Source: Gammaproteobacteria bacterium
GTDB lineage: Bacteria > Pseudomonadota > Gammaproteobacteria > Pseudomonadales > Halieaceae
NCBI GenBank assembly: GCA_024742415.1
Contig: JANSYN010000006.1
Coordinates: 1 to 64,000 of the forward strand
Length of the DNA stretch: 64,000 nt
Reading direction: 5' to 3'
Part shown: positions 1-8,746 of the stretch, in pieces
How the letters are laid out: the number at the start of each line of letters is the position of its first letter
Position numbering within the stretch: position 1 is the stretch's first letter
Program-made: the position numbers and the translations under genes
Notes under the pieces: model-generated
Databases searched by the model: none
Seen by the model: only the letters and a program-made list of their open reading frames with translations
What the model was told of the DNA's origin: nothing

Positions 1-137
1 AGATGGAAATGATCTCCAGGAGGGCCTATGGTTTCAGGAACTTTGAGAACTATCGGTTGAGAGTGCTGACCCACTGCGGGTGGGACGGTATTATCAATCG
101 GGTACGGATGAATGCCCATCCCCCGTTAATTGGGTAG
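1..137 (+). CDS. ISL3-family transposase, C-terminal end (truncated by window edge)
   Basis: A reading frame already open at the window edge (codons in phase with base 3) runs to TAG at 135-137. It encodes about 45 residues including RRAYGFRNFENYRLRVLTHC and then GWDG. This aromatic/arginine pattern is typical of the extreme C-terminus of ISL3 (IS204/IS1001/IS1165) transposases, which are DDE enzymes that cut and paste their own element. The catalytic DDE residues lie upstream, outside the window, so whether the full gene is intact cannot be judged. The assignment rests on recognition of a short C-terminal signature. Confidence 0.6.
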   Translation, partial: MEMISRRAYGFRNFENYRLRVLTHCGWDGIINRVRMNAHPPLIG

Positions 138-141
138 AGCC
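1..141 (+). mobile_element. Right end of an ISL3-family insertion sequence
   Basis: The transposase stop codon lies inside a sequence ending TAGAGCC at 135-141. Read on the other strand, the end begins GGCTCTACCCAATTAACGGG, and GGCTCT is a usual start for ISL3 terminal inverted repeats. The element therefore probably ends at about 141, and the next eight bases (AACGAAAA, 142-149) could be one copy of the target duplication. The left end is outside the window, so the boundary is inferred. Confidence 0.5.
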
Positions 142-189
142 AACGAAAATGCCGGGTTAGTGGAGGCTAACCTGCAATTTCTTTGATAG

Positions 190-265
190 TGGTGGGCCGT
201 GCTGGATTCGAACCAGCGACCAATTGGTTAAAAGCCAACTGCTCTACCAACTGAGCTAACGGCCC
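190..265 (-). tRNA. tRNA-Lys (anticodon UUU)
   Basis: On the minus strand the sequence folds as a complete cloverleaf. The 7-bp acceptor is GGGCCGT/ACGGCCC, the D-arm contains AGCTCAGTTGGTAGAGC, the anticodon loop is CTTTTAA (anticodon TTT), and the T-arm contains GGTTCGAATCC. The discriminator is A193 and CCA is encoded at 192-190. It is transcribed towards lower coordinates and follows queC on the same strand, the same arrangement as in Pseudomonas. Its 3' end faces the ISL3 element. Confidence 0.95.
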
Positions 266-344
266 CAGAAGGAGGAGCGTATGGTACGGATTTGGGCTAA
301 AAACTCAAGGGCTTTGTCGAGGCGAATCATGCACCTGCATCGAT

Positions 345-1025
345 TCAGGCGTAAGGGGTTGGGTCGGGTACGCCGGCGTCGATAAAACCCTGGCGTCGCA
401 GGCGGCAGCTATCGCAGAGCCCGCAGGCCAGGCCGTCTTCGGTAGCCTGGTAGCAGGACACGGTGAGGGCGTAATCGACACCGAATTTCAGGCCTGCGCG
501 GATGATCTCGTCCTTGCCCATACTCATCAGCGGCGTATGCACGGTGAACTTGCGGCCTTCCACGCCGTCGCGGGTGGCGACGTTGGCCAGGTCTTCAAAG
601 GCCTGTATGAATTCGGGCCGGCAGTCGGGGTAGCCTGAGTAGTCGACCGCATTTACACCGATGAACAGGTCCTGCGCGCCCAGCACTTCCGCCCAGCCCA
701 ATGCGATAGACAAAAAAACCGTATTGCGGGCGGGCACATAGGTGATGGGAATGCCCTGCGTTTCTTCCTCGGGCACTGCGATGCTCAGGTCAGTCAATGC
801 GGAGCCGCCGATACTGTCGAGGTTGAGGGTAACTACCTTGTGTTCGACATCACCCAGCGCAGCAGAGACGCGCTCAGCCGCGAACAGTTCGGCCCGGTGC
901 CGCTGACCATAATCGAAGCTCAGCGTGTAGCACTGATAGCCCTGTGCCCGCGCCATGGCCAGTACTGTGGTGGAGTCCAGCCCGCCAGAGACCAGCACCA
1001 CTGCTTTTCGGGATGAGTGACTCAT
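345..1025 (-). CDS. queC: 7-cyano-7-deazaguanine synthase QueC
   Basis: QueC makes preQ0 from 7-carboxy-7-deazaguanine, ammonia and ATP in the cytoplasm, on the route to queuosine in tRNA. The 226-residue protein has the PP-loop SGGLDS at 13-18 and the C-terminal zinc-binding cysteines C191, C201, C204 and C207. The frame stays open further upstream into queE, but the ATG at 1025 gives the family's usual N-terminus ([15 protein letters not shown]) and is preferred. It starts one base after the queE stop, so the two are surely co-transcribed and probably translationally coupled. Confidence 0.97.
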   Translation of the reverse strand: MSHSSRKAVVLVSGGLDSTTVLAMARAQGYQCYTLSFDYGQRHRAELFAAERVSAALGDVEHKVVTLNLDSIGGSALTDLSIAVPEEETQGIPITYVPARNTVFLSIALGWAEVLGAQDLFIGVNAVDYSGYPDCRPEFIQAFEDLANVATRDGVEGRKFTVHTPLMSMGKDEIIRAGLKFGVDYALTVSCYQATEDGLACGLCDSCRLRRQGFIDAGVPDPTPYA

Positions 1026-1026
1026 A

Positions 1027-1716
1027 TCAATGCCCTGGCGCGTCATCCCACAGCAGTTTGTGTAACTGCAATTGCATGCGCACCGGCAGCTTGTCTGCAA
1101 GAATCCATTCAGCCAGCTCACGGCCCGCCACCTGCTCGAAGCTGGGCGAGAACAGCACATCAGACACGCGATCTGCCAGCTGGTATTCGTCCAGCTTGAA
1201 GCGCGCCCACTCGTAATCCTGTCGATCGCAGATCACGAACTTGACCTGATGGTGTGGCCGCAGGCGTGCCATGTTGCTGTAGTCGTTGCGCTGCATCTCA
1301 CCTGAGCCCGGCGTTTTCAAATCGACTACCGCAACCACGCGCTCATCGACGCCTTCAAGGCTCAATGCGCCGGCCGTTTCCAGCGAGACCTCGTAACCGG
1401 CATCACACAGTGCGCTGAGCAGGGGCAGGCAATTGGGCTGTGCCAGAGGCTCGCCGCCAGTTACGGTCACATAGCGTGGCGCATGCGCGGCCACCTCCGC
1501 CGTGATTGCCTCCAGCGTCATCATCTGGCCGCCACTGAAGGCATAGGCGGTGTCGCAATAAACGCAGCGCAAGGGGCAGCCGGTGAGGCGCACAAACACC
1601 GTTGGCAATCCCACGGTGCGCGCCTCACCCTGCAGCGAATAGAAAATTTCTGTGATGCGCAGGTCACGGCCCGCGCTCGTTGCGGGCAAAGCGGTGGGGC
1701 TAGATGGCTCAGACAT
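1027..1716 (-). CDS. queE: 7-carboxy-7-deazaguanine synthase QueE (radical SAM)
   Basis: This radical SAM enzyme contracts the ring of 6-carboxytetrahydropterin to 7-carboxy-7-deazaguanine, the step before QueC. The 229-residue protein carries the cluster motif CPLRCVYC (CX3CX2C) near residue 47, a radical-SAM glycine-rich stretch TVTGGEP, and the short QueE-type core. The start is ATG at 1716, 12 bp downstream of cpoB. The queE-queC pair at the end of the Tol-Pal operon is a conserved gammaproteobacterial arrangement. Confidence 0.96.
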   Translation of the reverse strand: MSEPSSPTALPATSAGRDLRITEIFYSLQGEARTVGLPTVFVRLTGCPLRCVYCDTAYAFSGGQMMTLEAITAEVAAHAPRYVTVTGGEPLAQPNCLPLLSALCDAGYEVSLETAGALSLEGVDERVVAVVDLKTPGSGEMQRNDYSNMARLRPHHQVKFVICDRQDYEWARFKLDEYQLADRVSDVLFSPSFEQVAGRELAEWILADKLPVRMQLQLHKLLWDDAPGH

Positions 1717-1728
1717 GGTGCGGCGCCG

Positions 1729-2703
1729 TTAATAATTCTCGGCGATGTAATCCCTGGCAAGCTTTACCACGGCGCTATTACTGGACGCATACTGCGAAAT
1801 CACCAGATCGAGGTATTCGCGCGCCTTTTCGCGGTTTCCCTTCATAAACTGCACAACGCCCAGCTTGTACAGGGCGTCGGGCACCTTGGGATGCTCGGGA
1901 TACTCGCTGATCAACAGCGCAAAGGCCTGTCGGGCAGCTTCAAGATCCGGGGGTTCGCTCACCAGGTACAACTCACCCAGCCAGTAATTGGCATTCGGGG
2001 CATAGCGCCCGCCCGGGTACTCGACCAAAAACTGCCTGAACGCCGCAACGGCGGCGTTAAACTCGCGGCCCGCCACCAGGCTGTAGGCGGCATCGTAGGC
2101 CGCTTTCTCGCCCGGCTGCACAGCCGCAGCAGAGCCGCCGCTGTCAGGGGCTGGCCGCGCAGGTGCAGGCGCTGCTGGCGCCGCGGCCGCAGTACCCGTG
2201 GCGGCTGCAGCAGCACTTGCGCTAGCGCCATCAGCGCCGCTCAGCCGCTTATCCAGATCCATATAGCGCTGCAGGCTCTGGTCTTTCAGGGTGCGCAGTT
2301 CGTTCGCCTGCTCTTCCACCTTGCCATTGAGGCGCATGACTTCCTGCTGCAGTTGCTGAACCTGCAGTACCAGGTTGCCCATGGCGCTGGAACCCGGCGC
2401 CGCATCGGGCCCCGACGCAAAAGCTCCGGGGGCAGTGCCCACCGCAGGTGCCCCACCCACGCCATAAGTCGTTGCCGGATAGGATTGAGCGGGCTGCACG
2501 CCGTATGGGTCTGCCGGCGCAGCCTGGCTGCCGGTATCATCACCGTATGGGTCGAACACCTCGACGGAGGAGCCGGCGGCTTCGCGCGCCGCAGCTTCTG
2601 CTTCGAGGTCAATGAAGTCTCCCTGTGCCAGGGCCGCTAAGCAGAACGGGCTGGTCGTTACAACCAGCCCGCCCAGTGTCAGCAGTTTTTTCAGTGCTCT
2701 CAC
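1729..2703 (-). CDS. cpoB: Cell division coordinator CpoB (YbgF), periplasmic TPR protein
   Basis: CpoB coordinates PBP1B-driven peptidoglycan synthesis with Tol-driven outer-membrane constriction. The 324-residue product starts with GTG and has a signal peptide (hydrophobic residues 6-24, AxA-type end near LAALAQ). A low-complexity Pro/Ala/Gly stretch follows, then a trimerising coiled coil around 105-145 (VLQVQQLQQEVMRLNGKVEE). A second Ala/Pro linker leads to C-terminal TPR repeats (about 205-324, AAYDAAYSLV...). It lies 10 bp after pal in the same operon. Confidence 0.93.
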   Translation of the reverse strand: MRALKKLLTLGGLVVTTSPFCLAALAQGDFIDLEAEAAAREAAGSSVEVFDPYGDDTGSQAAPADPYGVQPAQSYPATTYGVGGAPAVGTAPGAFASGPDAAPGSSAMGNLVLQVQQLQQEVMRLNGKVEEQANELRTLKDQSLQRYMDLDKRLSGADGASASAAAAATGTAAAAPAAPAPARPAPDSGGSAAAVQPGEKAAYDAAYSLVAGREFNAAVAAFRQFLVEYPGGRYAPNANYWLGELYLVSEPPDLEAARQAFALLISEYPEHPKVPDALYKLGVVQFMKGNREKAREYLDLVISQYASSNSAVVKLARDYIAENY

Positions 2704-2713
2704 AACTTCGCCG

Positions 2714-3226
2714 CTACTTCAGTTCCACGCGGCGATTCTTCGACCAGCTCGACTCCGACGAACCCAGCATGGCGGGTTTCTCTTCGCCGTAGCTCACGGT
2801 TTCAATGCGGAACGTGGCGATGCCGTTGGCGACCATGTAGTCACGCACCGAATTGGCGCGTCGCTCACCCAGTGCCAGGTTGTAGTCGCGCGTGCCGCGC
2901 TCGTCGGTGTGGCCTTCGAGCCGCACGTTTTTGTCTGTTTTTTGCAGCAGCGCAATGTGGGCATTGAGCTGGCGCAACGCATCCGGCGTAAGGGCCGAGC
3001 TGTCGAACTCAAAGTAGAAGACGTTGCCCACGGCAGCGGCAGCCTGTTCGAGGCCTTGCAGCTCCATACGGGCGGCTTCAGCAGCAGCCTGCGCGGCGGC
3101 GGCTTCCGCTGCTGCTCGCGCAGCGGCTTCGTCCTGCTCCTTGGTATCACTACCGGAACATGCAGCGAGAATGACCGCACTCAAAAGCAGTGCGCTTAAT
3201 TTTCCAGCGGTGAATAGGTGTTTCAT
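2714..3226 (-). CDS. pal: Peptidoglycan-associated lipoprotein Pal
   Basis: Pal is an outer-membrane lipoprotein that binds diaminopimelate in peptidoglycan and TolB. The 170-residue protein has a lipobox ending LAAC, then an Ala/Glu-rich helical spacer (QDEAAARAAAEAAAAQAAAE). The OmpA-like domain follows, with FDSSALTPDALRQL, EGHTDERGTRDYN and LGERRANSV. A start five codons upstream is possible, but that ATGAGG contains the GAGG ribosome site for the ATG at 3226 (9-nt spacing), so 3226 is chosen. Confidence 0.96.
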   Translation of the reverse strand: MKHLFTAGKLSALLLSAVILAACSGSDTKEQDEAAARAAAEAAAAQAAAEAARMELQGLEQAAAAVGNVFYFEFDSSALTPDALRQLNAHIALLQKTDKNVRLEGHTDERGTRDYNLALGERRANSVRDYMVANGIATFRIETVSYGEEKPAMLGSSESSWSKNRRVELK

Positions 3227-3275
3227 TTTCCCAAACCTCAAATTTTCCAGTAACTACAATAAAGTAAAGCGTGGG

Positions 3276-4577
3276 TCATTCAATGCGAGGCATAAATGGC
3301 GACCACGCCGGCTCTCTGACTTCGCCTTCGCGGGCCGGCAGCCTGAATTTCACGCTACCATTGACTGATACGGCGGCGAGAATGCCTCGTCCAGCGTACT
3401 TGGTAGCGTACAGTACCATAGAGCCATTAGGCGCGATACTAGGGCTTTCGTCCAACTCTGTCGACGTCAAAACTTGTAAGCGATTCGTTACAAGGTCGTG
3501 CACGGCAATGTGAAAGCGGCGGTCCTGCTGATGCACCATCACCACGTTACGCCCGTCCTGGGCCACGCGTGCCCTGGCGTTGTAGCTGCCCTCAAACGTC
3601 ACCCGCTCAACATTGCGCGAGCGCAGATCATAGCGGTAAATCTGCGGCTTGCCACCTCGGTCCGATGTGAATAATAGCGCGCGGCCATCGGGCATCCAGG
3701 TCGGTTCGGTGTCGATCGCCCAGTGGGTTGTTGCCCGCGTCAGGCGCTTGCTGGCAAGGTCCATCAGGTAGATGTCGGGGCTGCCATCCTTGGACAGAAC
3801 CATCGCCATGGTATTGCCATCGGGTGACCAGGCCGGTGCGCCGTTGAGGCCCTTGAAGTTGGTGAGCTGCTCGCGCTGGCCGGTTGCCAGTTCCTGTCGG
3901 AAAATTGCCGGCCGGCCCGTTTCGAACGACACATAAGCAATACTCCTGCCATCCGGTGACCAGCTGGGCGACAAGATAGGCTCGCGTGATTCCAACAGCA
4001 CAATGGGGCGCGCGCCGTCGCTGTCCGCCAGGGTCAGGCGGTAGTAGTCATCTCCGCCCGGGACTGGCGTCACCGACACATACAACAGCCGCGTGGCAAA
4101 CGCACCGGGAATGCTTGTGACGTGCTCATAGACAACATCAGCAACGCGGTGGGCCAGCATGCGTGCCTCGCTGGCAGGGCCAACCTCCACGCCGGACTTC
4201 ACAACGACCTGGCGCAACACATCAAACAGTTCATACTCCACTCGCATCTGCTGCGCGCCAGACACGCGGCCGATCAACAGGTACTCGGAGCTGATGGCGC
4301 GCCAATCCCGAAAAAACACCTCGTCTTTGGTGCTCGGCCGGCCCAGCATGTCGGCCCGGGCAATCGGCGCGAACTGCCCCGAACGCAGGAGGTCGCCGTC
4401 GATGACCGCGGCGATGTCTTCAGGAGGCGCTCCCTCCCCTTGCCAGGCAAACGGCGAGACGGCGATCGGTATAGGGTTGTCCACCCCCTCGGTAATTTCG
4501 ATGGTAAGTTGGGCGCGCGCGGTCACTGCCATGATCGCGAGCGCCACACCCACCAGGCCAATCAGCAATGGTTTCAT
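3276..4577 (-). CDS. tolB: Tol-Pal system translocation protein TolB
   Basis: TolB is a periplasmic beta-propeller that shuttles between Pal and TolA. The 433-residue protein has a signal peptide (1-22, ending ARAQ), an N-terminal alpha/beta domain (about 25-160), and a six-bladed WD40-like propeller with repeated SPDG signatures (SWSPDGRSIAYVS, AWSPDGNTMAMV, WMPDGRALLFTS). The ATG at 4577 overlaps the tolA stop by one base (TGATG), which implies translational coupling. Confidence 0.97.
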   Translation of the reverse strand: MKPLLIGLVGVALAIMAVTARAQLTIEITEGVDNPIPIAVSPFAWQGEGAPPEDIAAVIDGDLLRSGQFAPIARADMLGRPSTKDEVFFRDWRAISSEYLLIGRVSGAQQMRVEYELFDVLRQVVVKSGVEVGPASEARMLAHRVADVVYEHVTSIPGAFATRLLYVSVTPVPGGDDYYRLTLADSDGARPIVLLESREPILSPSWSPDGRSIAYVSFETGRPAIFRQELATGQREQLTNFKGLNGAPAWSPDGNTMAMVLSKDGSPDIYLMDLASKRLTRATTHWAIDTEPTWMPDGRALLFTSDRGGKPQIYRYDLRSRNVERVTFEGSYNARARVAQDGRNVVMVHQQDRRFHIAVHDLVTNRLQVLTSTELDESPSIAPNGSMVLYATKYAGRGILAAVSVNGSVKFRLPAREGEVREPAWSPFMPRIE

Positions 4578-5344
4578 CAGTAGCGTAGATCCTCTGGTCT
4601 GAATATCAGGCGCAAGCGCCGAAAGTCTCTTTCAAAAATGTTGCTGGGCAGTTTCTGTAACTCCGGGAACGAGCCGGCTTTCTTCACCGCACTGACCGCC
4701 GAGCGGTCAAATGCCAGGTTGCCGCTGCTCGTGATCACCACCACGTTGACCACCTCGCCGGTGGGAATCAACTGGATTTCCAGTTCTGCCTCCATACCGT
4801 TGCGCGCGCTGGGCGGCCTGCTCCAGTAGCCAACCACCGTCTGGCGAATGATGCCCGCAAAACTGCTGGAGAGCTCATCAGCGGTGGCCTGCTGCTCCGC
4901 TGCCGCAGTTTCGGCGAGTTCGTTTTGCATCATGGCAACCAGGTCCGCCGGGCTGACTTTTGGCTCGGGCCGGGCTTCTACCTGCGGCTTGGGCGCCGGT
5001 TTGGGCACCGGTTTGGGTGCCGGCTTCGGCGCTGGCTTTGGCACGGGTTTTGGCTTGGCCTCAACCTTTGGCTGCACCGGCTGCCTGGGCTGGGGCCTGG
5101 GAGCCGGTTTCGGCTTGGGCTGAGCCTTCGGCGGCGGCGCAGGCTTGGGCAGCAAATCGCTGGCATCTACCAGTGTTGCGTTGATCGACTTCGGCACCGG
5201 TTTGACGCGCAGGATTTCACGCTCACCGAAATCCCAGTTGGCGATGAGCATCGTAAAGAGCAAACCATGCAAGACCAGCGTTGCCAGCGCCGGGCGAAAC
5301 ACAATGCGCGGAATGACAGGTTTGGCATACAGGGAGGCGTTCAC
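4577..5344 (-). CDS. tolA: TolA with short TonB-like Pro/Lys-rich linker
   Basis: TolA connects the TolQ/TolR motor to TolB-Pal across the periplasm. The 255-residue protein has one N-terminal membrane helix (about 18-36), a PKP/PAP-repeat linker (66-125), and a C-terminal TolA/TonB-type domain (about 160-255, IIRQTVVGYWSRPPSARNGM). It is much shorter than the Escherichia coli protein and has a proline-lysine spacer instead of a long Ala-rich helix, so it resembles TonB. Position between tolR and tolB settles the identity. GTG at 5344 overlaps the tolR stop (GTGA). Confidence 0.93.
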   Translation of the reverse strand: MNASLYAKPVIPRIVFRPALATLVLHGLLFTMLIANWDFGEREILRVKPVPKSINATLVDASDLLPKPAPPPKAQPKPKPAPRPQPRQPVQPKVEAKPKPVPKPAPKPAPKPVPKPAPKPQVEARPEPKVSPADLVAMMQNELAETAAAEQQATADELSSSFAGIIRQTVVGYWSRPPSARNGMEAELEIQLIPTGEVVNVVVITSSGNLAFDRSAVSAVKKAGSFPELQKLPSNIFERDFRRLRLIFRPEDLRY

Positions 5345-5760
5345 GGCGGGTCTTCTGTCACCAGGCCTACGCTGGGCGCTCCGGCTTCCTGCAGCGCCAC
5401 CATGACCGTCACCACCTGGCCGTAAGGGACTGATTGATCGCCCCACACCAGCACCGGTTTGTCCGCGTTGCGCCGTATTACCGCCGCAACACGCTCCTTG
5501 ATTGTCGCCAGCGAGAGGACTTGTTCTTCCTGCCCGAGATTGAGGTATAGCTGGCCGCGCGCATCGATCGACACAATCACCGGTTCAGGGTCCTGGTTAT
5601 CTACCGGCGCCGCACTGGCCTCGGGCAGGTCCACCTGTACACCCTGCATGAGCATCGGCGCCGTCACCATGAAGATGATGAGCAGCACCAGCATCACATC
5701 GATGTAAGGCACAACGTTGATTTCGGCCATCGCCTTGTGCTTCTTGCGCCTGCCGGACAT
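5341..5760 (-). CDS. tolR: Tol-Pal motor protein TolR
   Basis: TolR is an ExbD-like inner-membrane protein that forms the proton-driven motor with TolQ. The 139 residues show a basic N-terminus (SGRRKKHKAMAEINVVPYID) and one membrane helix (VMLVLLIIFMVTAPML) carrying the motor aspartate in YIDVML. A periplasmic domain follows, ending LVTEDPP. It starts two bases after tolQ and its stop overlaps the tolA GTG. Confidence 0.97.
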   Translation of the reverse strand: MSGRRKKHKAMAEINVVPYIDVMLVLLIIFMVTAPMLMQGVQVDLPEASAAPVDNQDPEPVIVSIDARGQLYLNLGQEEQVLSLATIKERVAAVIRRNADKPVLVWGDQSVPYGQVVTVMVALQEAGAPSVGLVTEDPP

Positions 5761-5762
5761 GG

Positions 5763-6479
5763 TCAGCTCTCCCTCACTCCGCCTTCACGTGAGCGCAGGG
5801 CATAGGCCTGGCGTGACAGGATGCCTGAGAACTCGTCCATAAAGGTGTCGTAGCGGCCGCTCATGACATCCACACGCGAGGCAAAACGGTTATAGGCCAG
5901 AACCGCCGGAATCGCCGCAAACAGCCCCATCGCCGTGGCGATCAATGCCTCGGAGATACCCGGTGCTACCGTGGCCAGCGTGGCCTGTGTGGCGTTCGCC
6001 AGGCCACGAAACGAATGCATAATGCCCCATACCGTGCCGAACAATCCGATATAAGGGCTGGTGGAGCCGACCGAAGCCAGGAAGGGCAAGTGGCGCTCCT
6101 GGCGCTCTTCCTCGCGCATGGCGGCAACGCGCATGGCGCGCCGGGAACCTTCAATGACTGCCTCGGAATCGACTTCCTTTTGTTGCGCAAGCCGTGAGAA
6201 CTCCTTGAAACCCGCCCTGAATATGCTCTCCATACCGAGGATCGGGCTGCCATCGGCGGCCTTTTCGTTACCCTCCCGGTACAGTTGGGACAAATCAATT
6301 CCCGACCAGAAACGTTCCTCAAAGCGGTACATTTCATCGCGCAGGTTACGAAAATAGATCACCCGGTTGACGATCATGTACCAGGACACGATCGATGCCA
6401 GCACCAAAATGCCCATCACCGCCTGCACCGTAAAACTGGCATTGACGATGAGTTCCCATAGCCCCAGTTGTTCTTCCAC
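5763..6479 (-). CDS. tolQ: Tol-Pal motor protein TolQ
   Basis: TolQ is an ExbB/MotA-type proton channel subunit with three membrane helices: one N-terminal (about 14-40) and two in the C-terminal half around GTVWGIMHSF and TAMGLFAAIPAVLAYN. The length of 238 residues is normal. The start is GTG at 6479, with a purine-rich GGAGCAGGAA stretch just upstream. It is separated from ybgC by 168 bp, an unusually loose junction in an otherwise tight operon, so an internal promoter may lie there. Confidence 0.97.
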   Translation of the reverse strand: MEEQLGLWELIVNASFTVQAVMGILVLASIVSWYMIVNRVIYFRNLRDEMYRFEERFWSGIDLSQLYREGNEKAADGSPILGMESIFRAGFKEFSRLAQQKEVDSEAVIEGSRRAMRVAAMREEERQERHLPFLASVGSTSPYIGLFGTVWGIMHSFRGLANATQATLATVAPGISEALIATAMGLFAAIPAVLAYNRFASRVDVMSGRYDTFMDEFSGILSRQAYALRSREGGVRES

Positions 6480-6647
6480 GCTTCCTGCTCCCCTGCCCCT
6501 GTCGTTCTTGTTGAGCGCCTGCTGTTACTTCACGCTTGCCCGTCTTGCATGCCGATTGTGAGTGCGAACCGCGCAATCACGGCACGGCACCGCCAAACCA
6601 CTGCATTCTTCATACAACGGCGCATTACACAAGCCGCACTTTGACAG

Positions 6648-7043
6648 CTAATCGGCTTGCAGGCTGTGTGCTATTTCGGGCGGCAGCCTGCGCGGCCTGT
6701 TCGTATGGCGATCCACGCAGGCCACGGTGACTGTCGCCCGGGCCAGGAGTTCCGCCCCGCGCAGCACGCGCTGGTCAAACACAATCACCGCGCCGCGTGC
6801 GCGCACTACAGCGGCGGTTGCCTGCAGTTCGTCATCCAGGCGCGCCGGCTTGTGATACTTCACCAGCACGTCATGCACCACGAACATGAGATCCCGGGTC
6901 AGTATGTACGCCTTGCCGAAGCCCAGGCTGCGCATGAACTCCGTGCGAGCCCGCTCCATGAACTTCAGGTAGTTAACGTAATACACAATGCCGCCGGCAT
7001 CGGTGTCTTCCATGTAGACTCGTACCGGCGTGGAAAATTCCAC
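6648..7043 (-). CDS. ybgC: Hotdog-fold acyl-CoA thioesterase YbgC
   Basis: YbgC is a cytoplasmic hotdog thioesterase of the Tol-Pal gene cluster, thought to act in phospholipid metabolism. The 131-residue protein has the family motif EDTDAGGIVYYVNYLKFMER at about residues 12-31. In E. coli the VYY position reads VYH. The downstream core ARTEFMRSLGF is also present. GTG at 7043 lies two bases after the ruvB stop, so it is read from the ruv transcript. Confidence 0.93.
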   Translation of the reverse strand: MEFSTPVRVYMEDTDAGGIVYYVNYLKFMERARTEFMRSLGFGKAYILTRDLMFVVHDVLVKYHKPARLDDELQATAAVVRARGAVIVFDQRVLRGAELLARATVTVACVDRHTNRPRRLPPEIAHSLQAD

Positions 7044-7045
7044 GG

Positions 7046-8107
7046 CTAGTCGTCTCCCAGGTCCAGGGAGAGATTGGTTTCATCTGCACGCTCGCCAGCC
7101 GGCACAGGCGCAGGCAGGCCAAAATGCAGATAAGCGTTGCGCGTTACCATGCGCCCGCGCGGTGTACGCAGCATATAGCCCTGTTGAATCAGGTACGGTT
7201 CGAGCACATCCTCTATCGTGCCGCGCTCTTCGGAGATCGAGGCACTGAGGCTGTCTACACCGACGGGGCCGCCGTCGAACTTCTCGATCATGGCCAGCAA
7301 CAAGCGCCTGTCCAGGTGATCAAAGCCCTTCTGGTCAACGCTGAGCATGTCCAGGGCGCGGTCGGCGATGTCTGCAATAATGCGCCCGTCGCCTTTTACT
7401 TCGGCATAGTCGCGCACCCTGCGCAGCAAGCGATTGGCAATGCGCGGCGTGCCGCGCGAGCGCCGGGCAATTTCTGCCGCGCCGGCGCTGTCGATGCTGA
7501 TTTCCAGGATATGTGCCGATCGTTCCACGATGTGCGCGAGATCTTTGACCTCGTAAAACTCCAGCCGCTGCACAATACCGAAACGGTCGCGCAGCGGCGA
7601 CGTCAGCAGCCCGGCACGGGTCGTGGCGCCAACCAGCGTGAAAGGCGGCAGGTCTAACTTGATAGAGCGCGCGGCCGGGCCCTCGCCGATCATGATGTCG
7701 AGTTGGTAATCCTCCATCGCTGGATACAGTATTTCCTCGACAACCGGGCTCAGGCGGTGGATTTCATCGATAAACAGGACGTCGCCGGGCTCCAGGTTGG
7801 TCATCAGTGCGGCAATATCGCCGGCTTTTTCCAGCACCGGGCCCGAAGTCGTCTTCAGTGAAACGCCCATTTCGTTCGCGATAATGCTGGCCAGCGTGGT
7901 TTTGCCCAGGCCCGGCGGGCCGAAAATCAGAGTGTGATCGAGCGGTTCGCTGCGACCCTTGGCGGCTTGCAGGAAAATATCCATTTGTTCGCGCACGGCG
8001 GGCTGGCCCACATACTCCTGCAGGGATCGCGGACGTATAGCGCGGTCCATGGCGTCCTCACGCGGGCTCTGTGGGTCGGGTGCAATCAATCGGTCAGTTT
8101 CAATCAT
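7046..8107 (-). CDS. ruvB: Holliday junction branch migration ATPase RuvB
   Basis: RuvB is the hexameric AAA+ motor that drives branch migration with RuvA. The 353-residue protein has Walker [12 protein letters not shown], Walker B FIDEIHRL, sensor GATTRAGLL, and a C-terminal winged helix with [17 protein letters not shown]. The length is usual. It follows ruvA by 30 bp in the ruvC-ruvA-ruvB order. Confidence 0.98.
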   Translation of the reverse strand: MIETDRLIAPDPQSPREDAMDRAIRPRSLQEYVGQPAVREQMDIFLQAAKGRSEPLDHTLIFGPPGLGKTTLASIIANEMGVSLKTTSGPVLEKAGDIAALMTNLEPGDVLFIDEIHRLSPVVEEILYPAMEDYQLDIMIGEGPAARSIKLDLPPFTLVGATTRAGLLTSPLRDRFGIVQRLEFYEVKDLAHIVERSAHILEISIDSAGAAEIARRSRGTPRIANRLLRRVRDYAEVKGDGRIIADIADRALDMLSVDQKGFDHLDRRLLLAMIEKFDGGPVGVDSLSASISEERGTIEDVLEPYLIQQGYMLRTPRGRMVTRNAYLHFGLPAPVPAGERADETNLSLDLGDD

Positions 8108-8137
8108 TCGCCTGCCTCACGGGGTTGGCACACCCAT

Positions 8138-8746
8138 TTACGCGTTTACCGCCGACTTCAGGGCACGACGTATGAGCTCCTCGCTGCCCTCAACGGTATC
8201 ATCGTTGACGGCAGCGACCATCCTGGCGGCTTCCTGCGGCTTGTACCCCAGGGCAATCAACGCGCCTTCGGCATCGGCGATACGCTGCGACTGCGGCGTC
8301 GCCTCGGGCACGCGCCTGCTGCCGTCATCGGTCGGTGCCAGCCAGTCTTGCAGCTTGTCGCGCATTTCTACCAGCAGCCGTTCCGCCGTTTTTTTGCCAA
8401 CACCTGGCAACGCCACCAGTGAAGAGATGTCGTCACGCTGGACGCACCGCACAAAACTGGACGCATCCATGCCGGACAAAATGGTCAGGGCCAGCTTTGG
8501 GCCCACGCCAGACACTTTGATCAACTGGCGAAACAGGGTGCGATCGCCTTCGTCAATAAACCCGTAGAGCAATTGCGCATCGTCCCTGACAACAAAATGC
8601 GTCACCAGCGTCAGCTCGGCGCCCAGTTCGGGCAACTGAAACAGGGTAGTCATGGGAACCTGCAGTTCATACCCCACACCGCCCACTTCAACCAGGATAT
8701 CCGGTGGCTGCTTGGCCACCAGTATGCCGCGAATTCGACCAATCAT
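8138..8746 (-). CDS. ruvA: Holliday junction DNA-binding protein RuvA
   Basis: RuvA is a tetramer that binds four-way junctions and loads RuvB. The 202-residue protein has the N-terminal OB fold ([20 protein letters not shown]), paired helix-hairpin-helix motifs ([16 protein letters not shown] and [16 protein letters not shown]), an acidic pin region, and the C-terminal RuvB-binding helices ([16 protein letters not shown]). Its ATG overlaps the ruvC stop by four bases (ATGA). Confidence 0.98.
   Translation of the reverse strand: MIGRIRGILVAKQPPDILVEVGGVGYELQVPMTTLFQLPELGAELTLVTHFVVRDDAQLLYGFIDEGDRTLFRQLIKVSGVGPKLALTILSGMDASSFVRCVQRDDISSLVALPGVGKKTAERLLVEMRDKLQDWLAPTDDGSRRVPEATPQSQRIADAEGALIALGYKPQEAARMVAAVNDDTVEGSEELIRRALKSAVNA

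Noticed and set aside
1483-2640. 385-codon plus-strand open frame
   Set aside because: It is antisense to queE and cpoB, which are clear family members. The translation is Arg/His-rich low-quality sequence typical of a GC-rich shadow frame.
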